NCBI RefSeq assembly: GCF_000281045.1
Contig: NW_008246111.1
Coordinates: 466,638 to 502,689, forward strand
Direction of reading: 5' to 3'
Origin: Saprolegnia diclina VS20
Taxonomy: Eukaryota > Oomycota > Saprolegniomycetes > Saprolegniales > Saprolegniaceae
DNA: 36,052 nt
Positions 11,692 to 21,785 of the stretch are shown here, one piece after another (the stretch's first letter is position 1; every line of letters starts with the position of its first letter). Under the pieces are notes generated by a model, which was not told the DNA's origin, searched no databases, and was given only the letters and a program-made list of their open reading frames with translations. The position numbers and the translations under genes were made by a program.

Positions 11692-12498
11692 AGCGACGCG
11701 GCGATTTTGACAAAGCTCGCAACCATCCGCTCGTCGCACGCACTATGGATTCTGCATAATGAATGAACTTTTGCATCCGAATCGGTGAATATACAAGCCT
11801 GGCGGTACGAGACCCGGTGACATCAGTAGCAACACCGCTTCGGATAGTTTCGCGCGGAACGCGTGAAGCTGTGTTTTTACCAAGGCCGAGCAAGTGCACT
11901 TGAGCCACTTCGCCGGACCGCTATTTTACCCAAAGATGACGGCGCAGTGAGTTGCCTATTTCTGCAAGGCATAACCACAACGATCGAAGACCAAGCTAGC
12001 AAGCTCATTTGCAATTTGCTCGTCAAGCTCCAAGCCTTTTAGGTACTCTGCGCTTTTAACCCACCCACCAGTCCCTTCTTGGGCAGCGGCGGCCTCCCAA
12101 CACGAACCTCATTCGTCTCCCCCATGCACTTGCAGTATAGCTTCGGGGACGAAATTGATCGTACCGTGGGAAGCATCGGTGTGCATGTGCCAACAACCAA
12201 GCATGCGCCTGTAGTTGGACAAGATACCATGATGATTGTGTGTACCGAAAAGTATGAAGACGCACTTTAAGCTTCTCGTGATCTTGTGTCGAAGAAATTT
12301 AAGAGTTCTCGGCGTAAACGAAAAAGGTTGCAACCTCAAAGTCAAAAACAGTAATCGAATGTCTGACAGGTAACTGGACAGGTAAAGCAGCCACTGCTTC
12401 CTTTCGAAGGGATCGATAATTCTTCTTGTTCCATCACCGAAGGAGCCAAGCAGAAGGATGGTCGCATTTATGTCGGACACAACGGATTCGACACGACC
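11692..12498. other. intergenic region between tyrosinases 1 and 2
   Basis: About 800 bp with no gene that I can support. It must hold the tyrosinase 1 terminator and the tyrosinase 2 promoter. Out-of-frame ATGs at 12458 and 12470 precede the tyrosinase 2 start, so transcription probably begins downstream of them. I saw no clear initiator match here. Confidence 0.45.
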
Positions 12499-14269
12499 AT
12501 GCGTGCGTCGTGTGTGCTCACCACCTTGTACGCCACTGCTGCTCTTGCGTGGGCTGAAACGACCCAAAGAACTTTGCCGCCGCGTGTCCGTCGCGCGTGG
12601 AGCCAACATTCGCCCAACGAGAAGGAAACGTACATCTCGGCCGTGTCGCTGGCGATGCAAAAGGGCCTTCACCACCGCTTCATGGAGGTCCACATGGAGC
12701 CGTCCTCGGAACAAGAAGCCCATGGGTGCCTCTTCTTTTACTGGCACCGCGCGTACTTGCTCGCGTATGAGAACATGCTGCGTTCCCTCGGGCCGCAGTA
12801 CTCCGGCGTAACTCTTCCGTACTGGGACTATGCCACGATCGGCGCCAACTTCATCGCGGGCAGTTGCAAGAACATGCTCACGTGCGGTTCCCTTCTCGAG
12901 GACTTTGGCGGGTCGCTTCCGCAAGGTTGGTGCCACACGATGACACGAGAATCATACATGACTTTAGGCCCCGCGGGTAAGATGAAGAACACGGTCAATG
13001 GCACAACTATCGCATCGGACAACTGCGTCAAGTCGAATCTGACGTCCAGTTTCTGCCAAAGCACGTCAGCATTCAACAGCAATACGTGTCTCGGCTGCAT
13101 ACCGCGCAACGACTGGTCCAAGGTTGCCGTGCCGCCAGACGTCAACGTCCTCAGCGTCTACAACAACATCTTGGGGACCGTGGCCCCGACGCTTGCCGGT
13201 GTCACAAAAGGCATTCAATATGGCACGCACAGTAAGTTCCGAGTGTTTCATTGTGGAACTGACGTTTGGTAGACATGGTCCACGCGACGTTGAACGCGAT
13301 CATGGGCACGTTTGCGTCGCCGGGGGATCCAGTGTTTTACGCCCACCATGTATGAGAATCAACATTCGTGATCTCTCATGTAGACAACGTATTAGGCCAT
13401 GGTGGACGCTCTACACACGATCTATTACAACTGTGTTGTGGCGCCCAAGCCGCCAATCAACAAGGGCGCAGATGCGCGAACGTGGTCTTCGTGTCGCAGC
13501 TTCAATGGCAGTACGATCCGTCCGACTGATGTCATCACGATGAAGGGAGGCAACGCTGGTATGGGGTGCTATCCATTGCCGGGTGTGCTCATGTTTAAAG
13601 CAGGAACGATTCCGACGTCTGTGTGGATGTCGCCGCACCCGCTGAACCCGTACTTTGCGAGCATCCCACAGCTCTACATGGACTACACGGACACAACGAT
13701 GGTTGGCGATAGCGCGTACTCGTACAACTTTACAGGTACCATGCTCGACAAGATCAACCAGCAGTGCACCAAGTTCCACCCCTCGCTGGCGTCGTTTCTG
13801 TACGAGCCAAACGAGGCGGCGACATCGACCGAAGTTACAACCGAGATCGCGTGGCTCCAGGACGCAACACGGCTCGCGTCCAAGTTCTACACGGACCCGA
13901 AGGACGTCAACCTCCAAGTTCAGATGATGTTGTGCGTCTACTACAACGAGTGCCTTGGCGGAGTCTTTGACTACTCGGAAGAATTCAAGACCAGTTTTCG
14001 TGTGACGGGCAAGCCGCCATGCAAGACGATCATCGACGACCTCGCGCAGGGCGATGCTGTGATCGGCGTNNNNNNNNNNNNNNNNNNNNNNNNNNNNNNN
14101 NNNNNNNNNNNNNNNNNNNNNNNNNNNNNNNNNNNNNNNNNNNNNNNNNNNNNNNNNNNNNNNNNNNNNCGACGACCTCGCGCAGGGCGATGCTGTGATC
14201 GGCGTTGAAGGCTGGGAATCGGTGCTCCTCAAACGATACTCATGTGACAACCCGTCCATGCTGTTTTAG
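12499..14269 (+). CDS. secreted tyrosinase 2 (interrupted by an assembly gap)
   Basis: A paralogue of tyrosinase 1 in the same orientation, 0.8 kb downstream. Exons are 12499-12925, 12968-13231, 13273-13349, 13396-13558 and 13604-14269; the introns are 42, 41, 46 and 45 nt. The signal peptide is MRASCVLTTLYATAALAWA. CuA is HHRFMEVH and AHGCLFFYWHRAYLLAYE; CuB is DPVFYAHHAMVD. Exon 5 contains 100 N (14070-14169) with the same 36 bp on each side. Taking out the N run and one copy (136 nt) leaves the frame continuous through IDDLAQGDAVIGVEGWE to CDNPSMLF and a protein of 486 residues, matching its paralogues. The first intron is 42 nt, has no stop in frame and could be retained, adding 14 residues just after GGSLPQ. 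Both copper sites look intact. Confidence 0.92.
14034..14069 (+). repeat. 36-bp copy left of the N gap
   Basis: The 36 bp beginning CGACGACCTCGCGCAGGGCG and ending just before the N run are identical to 14170-14205. This is most simply the overlapping end of two contigs that were scaffolded rather than merged. Confidence 0.9.
14070..14169. other. assembly gap of exactly 100 N
   Basis: A run of exactly 100 N, the usual placeholder for a gap of unknown size. The identical flanking 36-mers and the unbroken reading frame after collapse suggest that no sequence is missing. Confidence 0.95.
14170..14205 (+). repeat. 36-bp copy right of the N gap
   Basis: Identical to 14034-14069, followed directly by the unique continuation TGAAGGCTGG of tyrosinase 2. 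Confidence 0.9.
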
Positions 14270-14324
14270 AAGCGATGTCATCAACAATTTCATTTTTGGA
14301 TATATCAGTGAGCTACGATCGACT

Positions 14325-15700
14325 TTTCGCCTACGGGTTGGTACGGGACCTAGCAAACTGGGGAAAACGAAAACGACGACTCTTGACTCGCAACCAAGTT
14401 GTCCTTTCCCCCGAGCAAGCAAATGTCTTCTTCCGACATTGGAGCTCCAAGTGTCACTGTAATGCGGCAAGTGGGACTAGACTCGTTGCCGCTGAACACC
14501 TCGTCGTCAAAAGCATGGGCATTCGGGTCTCAAGAGCCCAAAAGATAGTCCAAAGGCGCGAGACGTGGGTCCTTCGTGTAGGTGCGCTTCAAGATATTCA
14601 CCTCTTTTCGAGTAATGCTCGTCATGGTCGGTGCCCTTGCAACCAGCACGCGTATACGCTTGACTTCGATGGACTTGGCCTTTTTCACTCGATGGTCCGG
14701 AGCGGGGTTTGTTGACACATGTGTCCGAGCGCGGTCGCGCATGATCTCGGCAGCTAGAGTGGCTTCAGCGGGGTACACGATTGCTGCTACATAAAGTGCA
14801 CTGTTCGTCATCGATCAAGAATATTGCTTATGCCGTCACGAATTGCCTGCGCTGTGACAGCTAGAGAAATCAGCATAGCTGGTCTCCAGTCCACGATGCG
14901 TTACATCTGAGGGATGATGGCTCAGATATCTGCGCTTTCGAAGTTCGCGTATGTACTTGGCCAATCTTGCCAGCTTTTGTTGTACGGAATCGCCTGAGCT
15001 AGGAGGCAACACATCATACATTGGAAGCCATATCTGCAATATACCTTGGTTGTCGTTGATCTTGACATGCCTTTCGCTCTGATGTGTTTCGCGGACGTCG
15101 AAGACCTGCATCGCGAAGGTCATGCATCCTCCTTCTCAGTCAACTGTCCAGCCTTCTACGCCTTTGGGAGCATTCTCTATGGGTTGGACACCGAGAAGGT
15201 GGTTAGCGCTTGCCAGCGAGGCTTCGGGATGCTGCAACATCGCCGCCGTCTCTCGATGTTTTACGGTTCTTGCCGACTTGCGGATCTCGCGCTTCAATTA
15301 GGCGTCCTGAAACGGAAGGATCTCCGCCATGGACTTTCTTCCTCATTCTGCGTGCTTGCTCATCGGGCCCAGGATCGACGGAGCGTCTCGCCATGGCCAC
15401 TGGTCAGCAGGCCTTCGAATACGTCCACAATCGGTATTTTGCTCCATGGCTTCCAAGTTCGCATCATCTTCGTTGTTACAAACGACGTAGATACTAGCAA
15501 TCTCCTTCTTCATTCGTTCACCGGGCCGTGGTTGCGAAGGCGGCGGCGTGGGGCTCATCTTGCTTCTCTGTCGCCGTCCTACAACGCTTGCGGCCGCGGG
15601 TGAGGCCCATACCTGAAGTCGTTGTTACCTGAATCAAGTAGCACGCTCAACGCTCGCTGATTCTGCTTTTGAGCCTGGTGAAGGCTATCAACGCGTCCGC
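14325..15700 (-). other. unresolved multi-exon gene or decaying gene
   Basis: Several minus-strand frames look coding but none is long. From high to low coordinate they are: SLHQAQKQNQRALSVLLDSG (about 15690-15630); KMSPTPPPSQPRPGERMKKE (about 15560); REIRKSARTVKHRETAAML and the following 30 residues (about 15290-15190); MTFAMQVFDVRETHQSERHV (from 15123); ARTHVSTNPAPDHRVKKAKS (about 14740-14670); and FDDEVFSGNESSPTCRITVT, ending SSFSFSPVC at about 14325. In-frame TGA codons separate some of these pieces. Introns of 36-57 nt ending in TGAG would remove them, but the gene could equally be decaying. The basic segments recall oomycete bZIP-type regulators only loosely; I do not assign a family. 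Confidence 0.3.
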
Positions 15701-15861
15701 CAAAGACGGAACAGCATGTTGAGGTCAGTGTTGAGATACCTCCTACCAATATGCGTCTGAACCAATGGTGCAGAACTGCCTCACTGAAATGGCAGCAAAC
15801 AGAAACCGTGGTCAAGTATGAGCCAGAACCAAGTGAATTAGCTTGATACCGTGGATGCATT

Positions 15862-16311
15862 TTACCACTTGTACGCAATAAAGAGCCCAAAGAGGAAACC
15901 GGGCATTGACGGCACGTCGGGCAGCTTCAAATGAATTCTGTGCGTCTCGGGATTGAACCACGAATGAACTTTGTCCCAGTTGATGACTACGAGGCCGTCG
16001 TTTGCGCACCAGAAGTCGTTGAGCTTGCGATAGAGCTCCGACTGGCGGAGCTTGGAGAACAGCGCAACCCATTGTACAACGACGACGTCTTGGCTGTATA
16101 CCGTGCGCAATAAAACGCATGCGAGACCGCGCAGAGCGTGCGAAGTATGAAGCCAATTAATTATGTAACCCCCAAGGGCAGACCTGGCGAAGCCGTGCTT
16201 GTGCTTCTTGCGATTGCAGCGACATCCATCGTGCGGACGATCGTCGTTGGGACTGGTGGTCGCACGGTTCGAGTCGGATGTTGCTGTGCTGGGAGGCAAG
16301 GCAGTGCACAT
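15862..16311 (-). CDS. hypothetical protein
   Basis: An open frame of 149 codons. Its second half looks coding: LFSKLRQSELYRKLNDFWCA, then VVINWDKVHSWFNPETHRIH, ending FLFGLFIAYKW at 15862. The first third is low-complexity (serine, threonine, arginine) and may be a leader or an intron read as coding, so the true start could be near 16120 or in an earlier exon. I recognise no domain. It lies between tyrosinases 2 and 3 on the minus strand. Confidence 0.3.
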   Translation of the reverse strand: MCTALPPSTATSDSNRATTSPNDDRPHDGCRCNRKKHKHGFARSALGGYIINWLHTSHALRGLACVLLRTVYSQDVVVVQWVALFSKLRQSELYRKLNDFWCANDGLVVINWDKVHSWFNPETHRIHLKLPDVPSMPGFLFGLFIAYKW

Positions 16312-16730
16312 CGTAAAGTGAAGCTGTGATAGTCATGAAAGAGGGTAGGTCGGAATGACAATCAATCTTCGTCTATCACTCCGAAAAATCCACGGCCAAC
16401 GAGACTTCCTGTTGAGACTTGCCTGCCCGCAGAAAGCGTGCTTATTCCGCTGGACGATTGACCAAATACGAAAGATTACTCGATAGCTAAGGAACTCCTT
16501 CCGGTGCGTGGTCGTTGGTTCTTGCGTGCGAGCTGTGGAACGAGGTTTGTGGCCGCCTTGCTGAAAGCACGACCGCGGATTGTCGTTCTTCTTCGAAGGC
16601 ACAGCGCCGCACCCCACCATCTTTAAAAGTAAAGAACGTGTTTGTAATTAACGCCCAAAGTATACATGTCAGTACTATGCATTGGTCGGCCACGCGGGCC
16701 ATTGTGACGTTGTCATGCGTAAAGCGGCAC
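16312..16730. other. intergenic region downstream of tyrosinase 3
   Basis: About 420 bp with no supported gene. It holds the 3' side of tyrosinase 3 (minus strand). Overlapping short ORFs on both strands have no recognisable features. Confidence 0.4.
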
Positions 16731-18409
16731 TTAAGCAAAATCGCTGGACGGGCTGTTGCACGTGTACGACTTCAAAAGCACCTTCTCCCAGCCCTCGACA
16801 CCAATGACGCAATCGTTGCGGGCCAGATCGTCAATGATTTGGCGGCACGGCGGCTTGACGACAGCACGGAAGTTCTCCTTGAACGTGTCGGAGTAGTCGA
16901 AGACACCACCGAGGCATTCGTTGTAGTAGACGCACAGCATCATCTGCACTTGGTTGTTGACGTCGCTCGGATCCTTGTAGTTCTTTGACGCGAGTGCCGT
17001 CGCTTCGGCCATCCAATTGGCTTGCTTCGCGACACACTGTTTCGTGTCGCCCGACATGCCATACACGGGCGCTTGCGATGGGTAGCCCGTGCTCTCCTCA
17101 GCAAGCAAGAGACTGGTCGCCTTGAAACGGTAGCACTGGGTGTTCATGCCCGCGAGTGTCGTGCCTTCGAACGTGTACTGGTACTGGTGCTTGTCGATGC
17201 GGAGCGTATCCGCATAACCGATGTACTGTCGCGGCAGGTCCTTGAAGTAGGTGTAGAGCGGGTTGTTGTCAAGCTTCCACACCGATGTCATTCGCCCGTC
17301 TACAACAATACGCTCGTCACTCCCTGGCCACGGCTGAATTGGGCCTACTTTTCCCCGAAACTTGCATCATGATGTCGTCCGAGGGCGAGATTGTCTTGCC
17401 AACGTAGTTGCGGCAAGACGACCACGTCCGAGAATCTCTCGTCGGGTCTTTGATCGCCGCCTTGCGCACGACGCAATCGTAGTAGATGGTGTGCATCGCA
17501 TCGACCATGGCCTAGCGCTCACGTCAACTATGCGCACAATATTCATCGTTGCATACGTGATGGGCGTAGAAGACGGGGTCGGCGGGCGACGCAAACGTGC
17601 CCATGACCGAGCTGAGGAAGCCATGCACATTGTCTACACAGCCCGTTAGCCGGCCATGGTTCGATACATCCGTACTGTGTGCGCCGTATTGGATGCCGGA
17701 CGAGGCCGTAGCGAGTGTCGGGTTTCCGTTGCCCAGAATACTGTTGTACATGCTCAGGAGGCTCACCTCCGGCGGGACGGCAACCTTCGACCAGTCGTTG
17801 CGGGGCATGCAACCGATGCACTTCTTCGCGTTGAACGCCGCCGTGCTCTCGCAAAAGTTTTGGGTCATACGCGACGAGACGCAGTTGTCCGACTGGAAAG
17901 AAACTCCGCTCACCGCGTACGTGCGTGCACCGTTTCTGCCTACTCAGTTCATGGGATGAGGATCACGGAGAAATAGTTCTGTTACCTCGGGGTAGCGAGC
18001 CGCCAAAGTCCTTGAGGAGATCGCTGCAGTCGAGCATACTGCGGCACTGCCGGCCGGCAAAGTTGGCGCCGAGCCGCGGGTAGTCCCAAAATGGAATCGT
18101 CACGCAAGCAAACTGCGTACCGAGCGACCGCAACATGTTTTCGTACGCGAGTAAGAACGCGCGGTGCCAGTAGATGAACATGCACGCGTGGGCTTCGCGC
18201 TCGGACGGGGGGTCCATGTGGATCTCGACGAAGCGTTGATGCAGCCCGTTCTTCATGGCCAAGCTCACAGCGTCGATGTACGTGTCCTTCTCGGTCTGCG
18301 AAAACGTGCTCCAGGCCTTGCGCACACGCGGATTAGGGCACTTGACCGTCGATTGGCCCGCAACGAAGGCCACAAGTGCGAGAAGAGGCCACAGATACAG
18401 CAGACGCAT
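16731..18409 (-). CDS. secreted tyrosinase 3
   Basis: The third paralogue, inverted relative to the other two. Exons in transcript order are 18409-17986, 17939-17676, 17633-17557, 17511-17349 and 17299-16731, giving 498 residues; the introns are 46, 42, 45 and 49 nt. The signal peptide is MRLLYLWPLLALVAFVAG. CuA is HQRFVEIH (the paralogues have HHRF) and AHACMFIYWHRAFLLAYE; CuB is NNVHGF, then DPVFYAHHAMVD. The last exon is about 12 codons longer than in the others, from an insert around EESTGYPSQAPVYGMSGDTK. The C-terminal MMLCVYYNECLGGVFDYSD block is conserved. The HQ change also occurs in related tyrosinases as I recall them, so it need not inactivate the enzyme. The gene appears intact and secreted. 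Confidence 0.93.
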
Positions 18410-18433
18410 GTCGCTCGCGGCGTCAATTTCAAT

Positions 18434-18854
18434 ATGCTCATGGACGAAAACGAGGTGGCACAGAAGCTCGAAATCGAAGACAAGCCGACGGTTGGCAGCA
18501 GCGACCGCATGATATGCTTCCGTGGAACAACCGCCACCAACGTTGGGTTTCCGTGGCTACGGCCCTGGCTCGAAGAGCAAGTTGCAGCAAGGACGACGGA
18601 GGCTGCTTCATTTTTTCAATTTATGCAGTGTACGTACTCCCATTAGATCCAAGTGGATCCGTGTGATGCATACTTATGACGTGATGCATGCTTGCCAAGG
18701 GATTGTGCCTCATTCAGTGGACACGATAGAGCATATCAACACGGCGCTTTCTACCAGTCTGTTCGTGCCCCGTATACTTAAGTTATTGGCACCAACAATC
18801 GTTCGGTGCCTAAAAGAACATGCTCATACACCGTTAACGTTAGCGGTATTGTGA
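18434..18854 (+). CDS. hypothetical protein, head-to-head with tyrosinase 3
   Basis: Two exons, 18434-18629 and 18700-18854, join in phase through a 70-nt intron with a GTACGT donor and a CCAAG acceptor, giving 116 residues. The protein starts MLMDENEVAQKLEIEDKPTV and continues FPWLRPWLEEQVAARTTEAA; the second exon reads SVDTIEHINTALSTSLFVPR. I recognise no family. Its ATG is 24 bp from the tyrosinase 3 ATG on the other strand, so either the leaders overlap or the true start differs. An open frame at 18858-19196 (VIDANGDGQVHPFSV..., resembling an EF-hand loop but lacking the last acidic residue) may be another exon or a relic. Confidence 0.35.
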
Positions 18855-20354
18855 CAGGTGGTCATTGATGCCAACGGTGATGGGCAGGTCCATCCTTTCA
18901 GTGTCATGCCTCGTCTACGGCTCAACTGTTGCACGAAGTGTTCACCGTGTAACCCGCAGTGCAATCACCAAGGGCGACAACCACCAAGGCAATTTACACT
19001 AATCACAACTCCTTTCGCGTACCCACAGAATAATACATGTTCCCACAAAGGGCTTTGCCCAAAACGCACATCAAGAACTTTTGCCCGAGTTCACGCGCGG
19101 TGGTGGATTGCATTTTATGCTGGTACTAGCACCGGGAGAGCTATCGGCAGCAAAACCAAGGTGACGCTTTTCTCTTGGGTCTACTTGAAGTGCTAGAAGT
19201 GCTAGGGATGGCGCTCCAATGCATACAAACAGCATTTGCGTTTGAAATTGGGTGCGGTGCAGCCCCACCCCTCGGACACAAAAACAATACTACTTCAAGA
19301 AGCAGGATGTCCTGCTTCATGTGGTCGTATCGCTACGTATTGGCCCGAGAAGACAGTTCAATTGGATTTGAATGTTCGCTCTGAGGACACATGCCGATGA
19401 CCGGAGACGAGATGCTTTAGGATAGTTACCTCTGATGTACGTTAAATCGTTCTATGAGAGTCCTAAAAGCCCTTGTTCCTGCATCTACCGAGATATTCCA
19501 TGATCCCAGCGGCTTGTATTCTCGAACGATCGTTCGAGTGTTGCTCCAAACCTTCACTTCGTTTCTATCCCTCAATACAAATATCAAGTATGCCGACATA
19601 ACGACCAAAGAAACCTAATTGCATCACGTCCTGCACCTCACTGTCGTGCCTGCTTTTGCCTCGGAGCCACATCTTTTCGACGAATCAAAAGTGCCCATTG
19701 GTTAGATTACAGCCAATCGTCGATGCGAGTGTGACAAAGCATGGGGTGCATTCACAAAATGACGCTGATGTGTAAACAGCCAGTGGGTGTCGATTTCGGC
19801 AGCGAGGACTTATCCGAATTCTATATGAGCCCCAAACAACATGCTTTCCAACGCATGCCTCTGTTTGGCAAGGTGCCGGTACACTCTAGCATTCAAGCCA
19901 TAAAGCAGAGTTTGGCTTTCTGCCACCCGACCGCAACAAGCAACTTTTCTTTCATTACCAAGCTTCTCAGTTGGCAAAGCTCGCTTGCTCATTTTCATCC
20001 CGTTATAACGAACAGAAACAAAGACTGTGGAGTCTTTATCGTCACGAGGGCCAGTCCATAAAGTATTCCCGGGATGCAGCTACTGGCGAGTATAGCCCCT
20101 AGCACAATGCCGTGTAAATACTTGCGGAGAATCACTGGCCAATACAAGTTTCCAATTTGAATATGCTGGTAAGCAAGCTCGTACTATCAGCAATCGGCAG
20201 GATCCCTGTTAGTTTAGGGATTTCCGCTGTTCCCAAATGTCCGAATTTCGCTGGGAGAATTCGAAGGCGGATCCGGATAGCTATATCCGGTACTCGACTA
20301 AGATTGGGCGTGTGGTCGGCATTTGCACTTTTGCGTTGCCAACCTCAGTTGAAC
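18855..20354. other. gene-poor region upstream of malate dehydrogenase
   Basis: About 1.5 kb without a gene that I can support. A 112-codon frame at 18858-19196 and a 106-codon frame at 19741-20061 are open, but neither shows a recognisable domain. The malate dehydrogenase promoter must lie at the right end; around 20322-20337 CATTTGCACTTTTGCG loosely resembles an oomycete initiator. Confidence 0.4.
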
Positions 20355-21549
20355 ATGCTCGCCCGCTCGATCTCCGCCCGCTTCTTCAGCGCTGCCGCTG
20401 CCGGCAAGAAGGTACCATTGGTGGACGATGGACATGGAACTCATCTCGGATTGCGTAGGTTGCCGTCCTCGGCGCCGCCGGTGGCATTGGCCAGCCCATG
20501 AGCTTGTTGCTCAAGGTACGCATGCTAACTGTGAAGCTACGTACGCTGACATAGCAATGATAGGACTCGGACCACATCTCGCACTTGTCGCTTTTTGATG
20601 TCGTCAACACGCCTGGTGTGGCCGCTGATGTCTCGCACTGCAACACGCGCGCTACGGTCACGGGCGTCGCCGGCATGGAGAACATCGAGGAGGCGCTCAC
20701 GGGCATGGACGTCGTCGTCATCCCCGCTGGTGTCCCGCGCAAGCCCGGCATGACGCGTGACGACTTGTTCAACACCAACGCGTCGATCGTCCAGTCGTTG
20801 GCGTCTGCGTGCGCCAAGTACTGCCCGGAGGCCATGATGCTCATCATCGCCAACCCGGTCAACTCGACGGTCCCGATTGTCGCCGAGACGTTCAAGAAGG
20901 CGGGTGTCTACAACCCCAAGCGCCTTTTCGGTGTGACCACGTTGGACGTTGTCCGCGCCAACACGTTCGTCGGCCAGTCGCAGGGCTGGAACCCGCGCAC
21001 GACCAACGTCACGGTCATCGGCGGCCACGCCGGCACCACCATCTTGCCGCTCCTCTCGCACCTCAAGCTCGACCGCCAGTGGTCGGACGATGAGCTCCAT
21101 GCCTTGATCAAGCGCATTCAGTTCGGCGGTGATGAGGTTGTCCAGGCCAAGAACGGCGCTGGCTCGGCCACGCTCTCCATGGCGTACGCGGGTGCTCGCT
21201 TCACGACGTATGCCTCTTTAGTACATGGCAACACGAACACTAATGGTGGCTTCATCTAGGCGCCTCTTGGACGCCATGACCGGCGCCAAGGATGTCGTCG
21301 AGTGCTCGTACACGCAGAACGACGTCACGAGCCTCCCGTTCTTCTCGACGCCCGTCACGCTCGGCCCCAACGGTGTCGAGAAGGTGCACCACTTTGGCAC
21401 GTTGAACGCTGTTGAGCAGGCCAACTTCGACGCCATGTTGCCTGGTACGTTGCGTGCCTTTAATCGAGGGACACTGACTAAAATGTGCTGCTTTTGTAGA
21501 CTTGGAGAAGCAGATCGCCAAGGGTGTCTCGTTCGTCAACAAGAACTAA
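20355..21549 (+). CDS. malate dehydrogenase, mitochondrial
   Basis: Catalyses NAD-dependent interconversion of malate and oxaloacetate in the TCA cycle. Exons are 20355-20411, 20459-20515, 20564-21207, 21260-21444 and 21500-21549, giving 330 residues. The first exon, [19 protein letters not shown], is a classic basic mitochondrial presequence. The second begins [13 protein letters not shown], the NAD-binding glycine loop at about residues 20-32. The substrate arginines lie in [13 protein letters not shown], the conserved [11 protein letters not shown] follows, and the catalytic histidine is in [13 protein letters not shown]. The C-terminus is [15 protein letters not shown]. Introns are 47, 48, 52 and 55 nt. 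Length and motifs are those of the homodimeric mitochondrial or bacterial-type enzyme, and nothing looks broken. Confidence 0.96.
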
Positions 21550-21785
21550 GCGACTTGAATACACGAGACCTTTGCCTTGATCCATAAATGAGTGGCGAAG
21601 TGAACTGCCGAGCTCAACCTTCTGCAGCCGATTCTACTCGAGGAGGCGCTGCGCTTCTGGACGGTATACACACAGCGCCGTTGTGCTGCTTAAAATCGGT
21701 GTTGTTTTGTGAAACTGTGAGACCGCCATTTCAGCGTTTCCCGTTTTAGCCGCAAGAGCAAACAGCGGCAGCCATCCTTGCACCG

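Noticed and set aside
12458-12811. 118-codon frame overlapping tyrosinase 2
   Set aside because: Out of frame with the tyrosinase and arginine-rich, as expected from a shifted reading of GC-rich codons.
14034-14205. Genuine tandem duplication inside tyrosinase 2
   Set aside because: Copies are exactly identical and meet an exactly 100-N run; collapse restores the frame, so an assembly artefact is simpler.
5200-15200. Selenocysteine read-through of the in-frame TGAs
   Set aside because: No downstream SECIS-like structure was recognised and no selenoprotein family matched; short introns or decay explain them more simply.
16515-16988. 157-codon plus-strand frame
   Set aside because: Mostly antisense of tyrosinase 3 exon 5.
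18858-19196. EF-hand protein
   Set aside because: DANGDGQVHPFS has the first half of a calcium loop but serine where the final glutamate should be, and there is no second loop or helix pair.
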